Source: Lactobacillus sp. ESL0677
GTDB taxonomy: Bacteria; Bacillota; Bacilli; Lactobacillales; Lactobacillaceae
Length of the DNA stretch: 64,000 nucleotides
Assembly (NCBI RefSeq): GCF_029392875.1
Contig: NZ_CP113946.1
Coordinates: 744,001-808,000, forward strand
Direction: 5' to 3'
Both the position numbers and the translations under genes were made by a program. The notes under the pieces were generated by a model that saw only the letters and a list, made by a program, of their open reading frames with translations, was not told the origin of the DNA and searched no databases. Positions 63,693 through 64,000 of this stretch are shown in pieces; position 1 is the first letter of the stretch; the number at the start of each line of letters is the position of its first letter.

Positions 63693-64000
63693 AGAACTGC
63701 GCTTAAAGCGCAAGCTGACACTAGATGATGTTGAGAAAATGACAGGTATAAACTGTGGGACATTTAATAATTATGAGAGTGAAAAAACACATCCAAAAGA
63801 AACTGTTTGGCTTAAATTAGCTCAATTTTTCAGAGTGTCTGTGCCGTATATCAAAGGTAAAGACCGAGAAGCTGTTGAAACTTTAAAGGAATTAAACATG
63901 AAAGAAGCTACTAATAAGAAAACTTATCGAAAAACCAATGGTGAGTATCTTGAAATTGTGCCGCTTTATGTCGACACAGAATTGTTTTATGGAATTTTAA
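63679..64000 (+). CDS. XRE-family HTH protein (cut by window edge)
   Basis: The first 107 codons of an HTH protein: IRELRLKRKLTLDDVEKMTG, NYESEKTHPKE, then KLAQFFRVSVPYIKG. The end lies beyond the window. Regulator of late or replication genes, by position. Confidence 0.7.
   Translation, partial: MNRIRELRLKRKLTLDDVEKMTGINCGTFNNYESEKTHPKETVWLKLAQFFRVSVPYIKGKDREAVETLKELNMKEATNKKTYRKTNGEYLEIVPLYVDTELFYGIL

Noticed and set aside
1..64000. Insertion sequences or a CRISPR array
   Set aside because: No transposase, terminal repeats or regularly spaced repeat-spacer units were seen.

Overview
The window looks like chromosome of a low-GC Lactobacillus of the delbrueckii/helveticus type. The evidence is AT-rich sequence with strong Shine-Dalgarno (SD) sites, a one-piece tmRNA whose tag ends in YALAA, a comG operon followed by a YtxK-type methylase and ackA, mannose-family PTS genes, and a Lactobacillus-like temperate prophage at the right end. 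The abundance of mannose-family sugar genes would suit a gut or bee-gut species, but that is inference. No insertion sequence, rRNA or CRISPR array was seen.

Layout. (1) 1-14.6 kb is an AT-rich sugar-utilisation island: an MngB-like GH38 alpha-mannosidase, a PRD/EIIB/EIIA regulator, a ROK sugar kinase that has lost its ATG start and normal stop, a LysR/flavoprotein divergent pair, and an operon of a mannose-family PTS (EIIA, EIIB, EIIC, EIID), a tyrosine-phosphatase-like protein, a second regulator with no visible phosphorylation residues, and a YdjC/ChbG-type deacetylase. A catabolite-response-like site overlaps the PTS promoter. (2) 14.9-16.1 kb is an MFS transporter pseudogene with a nonsense codon and a frameshift. 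(3) 16.1-19.1 kb is a TrpXYZ-like ABC uptake operon behind an apparent attenuator: strong promoter, 21-codon leader peptide ending in Tyr/Phe codons, and mutually exclusive terminator and antiterminator pairings. (4) 19.3-28.4 kb is mostly minus strand: GNAT acetyltransferase, an ABC-2 exporter, a MacB/FtsX-type exporter, a HAD phosphatase and an APC amino-acid permease. (5) 28.6-35.4 kb holds YebC, the full comGA-GG operon (including a 52-aa ComGG), the YtxK-type methylase and acetate kinase. (6) 35.4-36.0 kb is ssrA (tmRNA) with a decayed integrase C-terminus just beyond it, the scar of an old integrated element. (7) 36.1-48.6 kb is core: manA, a two-component system, an SPFH protein, an LtaS-like enzyme, VanZ, pgi, an ECF S component, an MFS exporter and a serine hydrolase.

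(8) From about 48.7 kb to the window end lies the left part of a temperate prophage next to tRNA-Glu(CUC) and tRNA-Gln(CUG). On the minus strand are the integrase, several accessory lysogenic genes (a 450-aa protein with an EVE/PUA-like N-terminus and a membrane segment, a two-TM protein, a lipoprotein with duplicated domains), an ImmA-type protease and a CI-like repressor. Two accessory genes lie between the repressor and Cro. On the plus strand are Cro, an antirepressor, small early genes and a replication module (Sak4-like ATPase, helicase, DUF669 protein, primase-helicase), followed by iterons that look like the phage origin. The right attachment site and structural genes are outside the window.

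Most worth following up: the leader-peptide attenuator at 16097-16390, the 450-aa sensor-plus-membrane protein at 50359-51711 with its upstream ORF and possible antisense transcript, the helically phased iterons at 62905-63166, and the decayed genes (ROK kinase, MFS, ssrA-linked integrase).
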